64,000 bases of DNA, from assembly GCA_045807745.1 (NCBI GenBank), contig JBJMGT010000035.1, forward strand, positions 183,625-247,624, given 5' to 3'. Below the pieces are notes generated by a model. The model was not told the origin of the DNA, ran no database searches, and worked only from the letters and a program-made list of their open reading frames with translations. Both the position numbers and the translations under genes were made by a program. The DNA is from QHXQ01 sp045807745 (GTDB lineage: Bacteria; Acidobacteriota; Blastocatellia; Pyrinomonadales; Pyrinomonadaceae). This document shows positions 61,801 through 64,000 of this stretch, piece by piece. Numbering within the stretch: position 1 is the first letter of the stretch; every line of letters starts with the position of its first letter.

Positions 61801-63639
61801 TTAAGTCAACAGTGGGTCGTCGAAGTACCAGCCATCGCCGAACCATGAGCGGGTGGCGGGCACAGGCGTGGTCAACTTCAGACTCACGTCGCCGCCGTTG
61901 CGGATCGTCTCGGCGAGGCGTTTGGCGTCGGGGAAGGCTTCGAGCGCGCGCAAGAGTTGCGGGTCGCTGTCGAGCAGGGTGCGCGCGCCGGCCTCCGCGC
62001 CAAAAGCAGCCGTGATGATCTCTTCGCGCAGGCGTGTGCGGACGTAATCAGCATCGCCTTCGGTCTGCTGCGCGGTCAGCCCCAGTTCCGGATGTCGGCG
62101 GACGAAGGTCTGAAACGCTTCGACGACGCTCGCCGTGATCGGGTAATCGTTCGGGCGCGCGTCGCGGTCGTACTGCACTTTGTCCACGCGATAATTTTCC
62201 AACCCCGGCACTTGCCCGGCGGCGAGTTCGCGCGTGAAGGCGAAGGCGGCGTCGAAGATGCGCGCGCGCGCGGGCGCGGTGATGTCGAGCGGTTTCACTT
62301 CGATGTCGGGCGTGATGCCGCCGCCGCCGTAGAAGACGCGCCCGCCCGCCGTCTTGACCGCTGGCCCCGTGGGCGAAGGCGCAGGCGTCGGTTGCGGTGT
62401 GGGCACGAGCGAGACATTCTGATCGCGGCGCGTGGGCAACGAGGGTGCTAAGGGCTGCGCCGGGGCAGGTTCATCTTCCGGACTGTGGCGCACGTAGTAG
62501 TCGTAGAGCGAGCCGCTGGAATAATCGCGTTGGATCGAGCGGCCGTAAGGCGTGTAGTACTTCTGATTCGTCAGCGTCAGCCCCGCGCCCCACGGGCGCA
62601 ACTCGAAGACGCGCTGCACCAGCCCTTTGCCGAAGCTCGTCTCGCCGACGAGCAGACCGCGCCCGTGATCCTGCAACGCGCCCGCGACGATCTCGGACGC
62701 GGAGGCCGTGTTGCGATTGATGAGTACGACGAGCGGGAAGTCTTCCGGGTCAAAGTCCGTGTTCTTATAAATCTTCGTCTGGCTGTACTCGCCGCGCCCG
62801 CGCACGGAGACGACCACTTGCCCGCGCGGGAGAAACTGGCTCGCCACTTCGATGGCCTGATCGAGCAAGCCGCCCGGATTGTTCCGCAGGTCGAGCACAA
62901 GTTGCCGCATGCCGTCTTTATCGAGCCGGGCGAGCGCTTCCTCTAGCTCGTCGCTCGTCGTGTGCGTGAAGCCGCCGACGAGGGCGATGTAGCCCGTGCC
63001 GGGGCGGAGCATAAAGGCCGTGCGAATGGAGGGCAGCGGTACGGTGTCGCGCGTCATGGTGTAGTAGAGCGGCGCGAGTGCGCCCGCGCGCTCGACCTTG
63101 AGCGTCACGGCCGTGCCCCGGTCGCCGCGCACGGCCTTAGACACCTGCTCGCTCGACCAGTCGCGCGCGTCCTTACCGTCCACCTCGACGATCTTATCGC
63201 CGTAGCGGAGGCCCGCGCGCCCCGCGGGCGTATCCTTGACGGGCGACTGCACGTAGACGCCATCGTGGTGACGCAGAATCGTGACGCCAATGCCGTAGAA
63301 CTGCGAATCCTGATCCTGCTTCAAACGTGTGAAGTCGGCGGGCGGAAAGAAGGTCGAGTGCGGGTCGAGTGTCGAGAGCATGCCCTGGATGGCGGCTTGA
63401 TTGGCCTTCTCGTAATCGATGTCGTCGGCGTAGTTGTCCGAGACGAACGTAAGGGCTTCCTGAAAATCGCGCTCGATGTCGGCATCCGTATCGACGGTTT
63501 GCACGCCTTTGACCGGCGTGTGTGCGCGCGTGCGCCGACTCACCGCACCGCCAAACGCCGCCGACAGCGCGATCAGCACCGCGCCGCAGATCAAACCAAG
63601 TTGTAGCTTGCGCCCTCGCTGCAAAATTCTACTCCTCAT
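61801..63639 (-). CDS. S41 family C-terminal processing peptidase
   Basis: 612 aa. An N-terminal hydrophobic segment (about 13-30) is signal or anchor. A PDZ domain (about 100-190) has GIGVTILRHHDGVYVQSPVK and GRAGLRYGDKIVEVDGKDA. The peptidase domain has LVLDLRNNPGGLLDQAIEVA, NRNTASASEIVAGALQDHGR (catalytic Ser) and GETSFGKGLVQ (catalytic Lys). A Pro/Thr-rich linker and a C-terminal helical domain follow. These enzymes cut C-terminal tails of periplasmic substrates. It is the first gene after the truncated transposase on this strand. Confidence 0.93.
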   Translation of the reverse strand: MRSRILQRGRKLQLGLICGAVLIALSAAFGGAVSRRTRAHTPVKGVQTVDTDADIERDFQEALTFVSDNYADDIDYEKANQAAIQGMLSTLDPHSTFFPPADFTRLKQDQDSQFYGIGVTILRHHDGVYVQSPVKDTPAGRAGLRYGDKIVEVDGKDARDWSSEQVSKAVRGDRGTAVTLKVERAGALAPLYYTMTRDTVPLPSIRTAFMLRPGTGYIALVGGFTHTTSDELEEALARLDKDGMRQLVLDLRNNPGGLLDQAIEVASQFLPRGQVVVSVRGRGEYSQTKIYKNTDFDPEDFPLVVLINRNTASASEIVAGALQDHGRGLLVGETSFGKGLVQRVFELRPWGAGLTLTNQKYYTPYGRSIQRDYSSGSLYDYYVRHSPEDEPAPAQPLAPSLPTRRDQNVSLVPTPQPTPAPSPTGPAVKTAGGRVFYGGGGITPDIEVKPLDITAPARARIFDAAFAFTRELAAGQVPGLENYRVDKVQYDRDARPNDYPITASVVEAFQTFVRRHPELGLTAQQTEGDADYVRTRLREEIITAAFGAEAGARTLLDSDPQLLRALEAFPDAKRLAETIRNGGDVSLKLTTPVPATRSWFGDGWYFDDPLLT

Positions 63640-63703
63640 CTAAGCCACGACCCAACAGCCTTTGTCACACATTGACCGCCAAAATTCTAACATACACTTA
63701 AAA

Positions 63704-63736
63704 ACAGTGACGAGTGACAAGTGCCAAGTGACAAGT
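63704..63736. repeat. GTGACAA heptamer array upstream of the S41 protease
   Basis: Units GTGACGA, GTGACAA, GTGCCAA, GTGACAA follow with period 7. No inverted partner was found, unlike the other loci. The unit matches those at 7280 and 24394. Confidence 0.65.
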
Positions 63737-63760
63737 TAAACTGCCTAGGGGCTAGAGTAG

Positions 63761-64000
63761 TTAAAGCGGGTGTTTTCTAAGCAGCTTCAACAACTCAGCG
63801 TACACATTGTTCTTTCTCAAGTTGAACCTATATTCGCACTCTTTCAAGTGCCAGTAGAACTTCTCCGGTTTGATGCCATGAAACTGCTGGAGCCGATGTT
63901 TAGCATAACTCCAGAAGCTCTCGATGCCGTTGACATGGTGCGTGCCGCGCACGAACTCGCTGTGCCCGTGGTTGACTCTGAAGTGCTTGGCGTAGCCCAC
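63761..64000 (-). mobile_element. IS1595-type transposase, 3' end only (cut by window edge)
   Basis: 79 aa of open frame running off the right edge. HFRVNHGHSEFVRGTHHVNG, then IESFWSYAKHRLQQFHGIKP and YLHLKECEYRFN-like residues WHLKECEYRFNLRKNN match the C-terminal DDE region of IS1595/ISXO2 transposases, including the final catalytic Glu in NGIESFW. Only the end lies in the window, so completeness cannot be judged. No inverted terminal repeat was found between its stop and 63704. Confidence 0.85.

Noticed and set aside
63704..63736. Terminal inverted repeat of the transposase
   Set aside because: The sequence is a period-7 array of the same type as at 7280 and 24394, not an IS end; the other IS end is outside the window.

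Overview
The window looks like chromosome from a GC-rich, Gram-negative member of the Acidobacteriota, probably class Blastocatellia. That placement is inferred from gene content: a secretin with a cohesin-like tail, a large CarboxypepD_reg/TonB-type outer-membrane protein, BshC and YpdA (bacillithiol) in a diderm, DUF5666 proteins and paired ECF sigma/anti-sigma modules. No rRNA or tRNA gene was recognised.

Layout. 0.2-8.3 kb: type IV pilus/type II secretion cluster on + (inner-membrane F protein, PilB/GspE ATPase, secretin, two pseudopilins, PilM/GspL-like protein). 8.3-8.8 kb: toxin-antitoxin pair with a frameshifted YoeB-like toxin. 8.9-12.8 kb: two ECF sigma/anti-sigma modules, a bactofilin-like membrane protein and a Spy/CpxP-like protein. 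12.9-18.4 kb: exported DUF5666 protein, outer-membrane receptor and LolA-like protein. 18.5-19.5 kb: orphan GH75-like protein. 19.7-25.3 kb (-): translation run rplM-rpsI-rpsB-tsf-pyrH-frr, interrupted before frr by three small + genes. 25.8-34.3 kb: exported truncated haemoglobin, M48 protease, giant P-loop protein, DUF2520 protein, malic enzyme. 34.5-38.6 kb: orphan lipoprotein, YpdA, unknown membrane protein. 38.7-43.5 kb: DapA-like, bshC, mutL. 44.0-52.3 kb (-): HAD, biotin carrier and biotin carboxylase, unknown proteins, CDP-alcohol phosphatidyltransferase, greA, pfkA and two adjacent selenoprotein genes. 52.7-57.4 kb (+): DUF11/lamin-tail protein, rRNA methyltransferase, MATE pump. 57.5-59.1 kb: AT-richer island with a DUF2130 nuclease-like protein and antitoxin-like genes. 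59.2-64.0 kb (-): queA, SDR, S41 protease and the end of an IS1595-type transposase.

Two observations stand out. First, two neighbouring minus-strand genes (51071-51799 and 51884-52348) each carry one in-frame TGA exactly where the family has its reactive cysteine: a peroxiredoxin (PVUT) and a GrdB-like reductase (GGUPSVC). Each TGA is followed by a hairpin at bacterial SECIS distance, so they read as a selenoprotein pair. Second, spacers between co-oriented genes repeatedly hold degenerate tandem repeats with a unit of exactly 7 bp, usually as inverted pairs forming 12-28 bp hairpins. The unit sequence differs at each locus but the length does not (13 loci found). One array lies inside the leader of a pseudopilin gene, where gain or loss of a unit would shift the frame. 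Two others end in T6 directly against a start codon.

The genes suggest a cell with surface pili or secretion, envelope-stress sigma circuits, and a thiol/selenol redox system (bacillithiol enzymes, selenoperoxiredoxin). All functions are inferred from reading the sequence; no searches were run.
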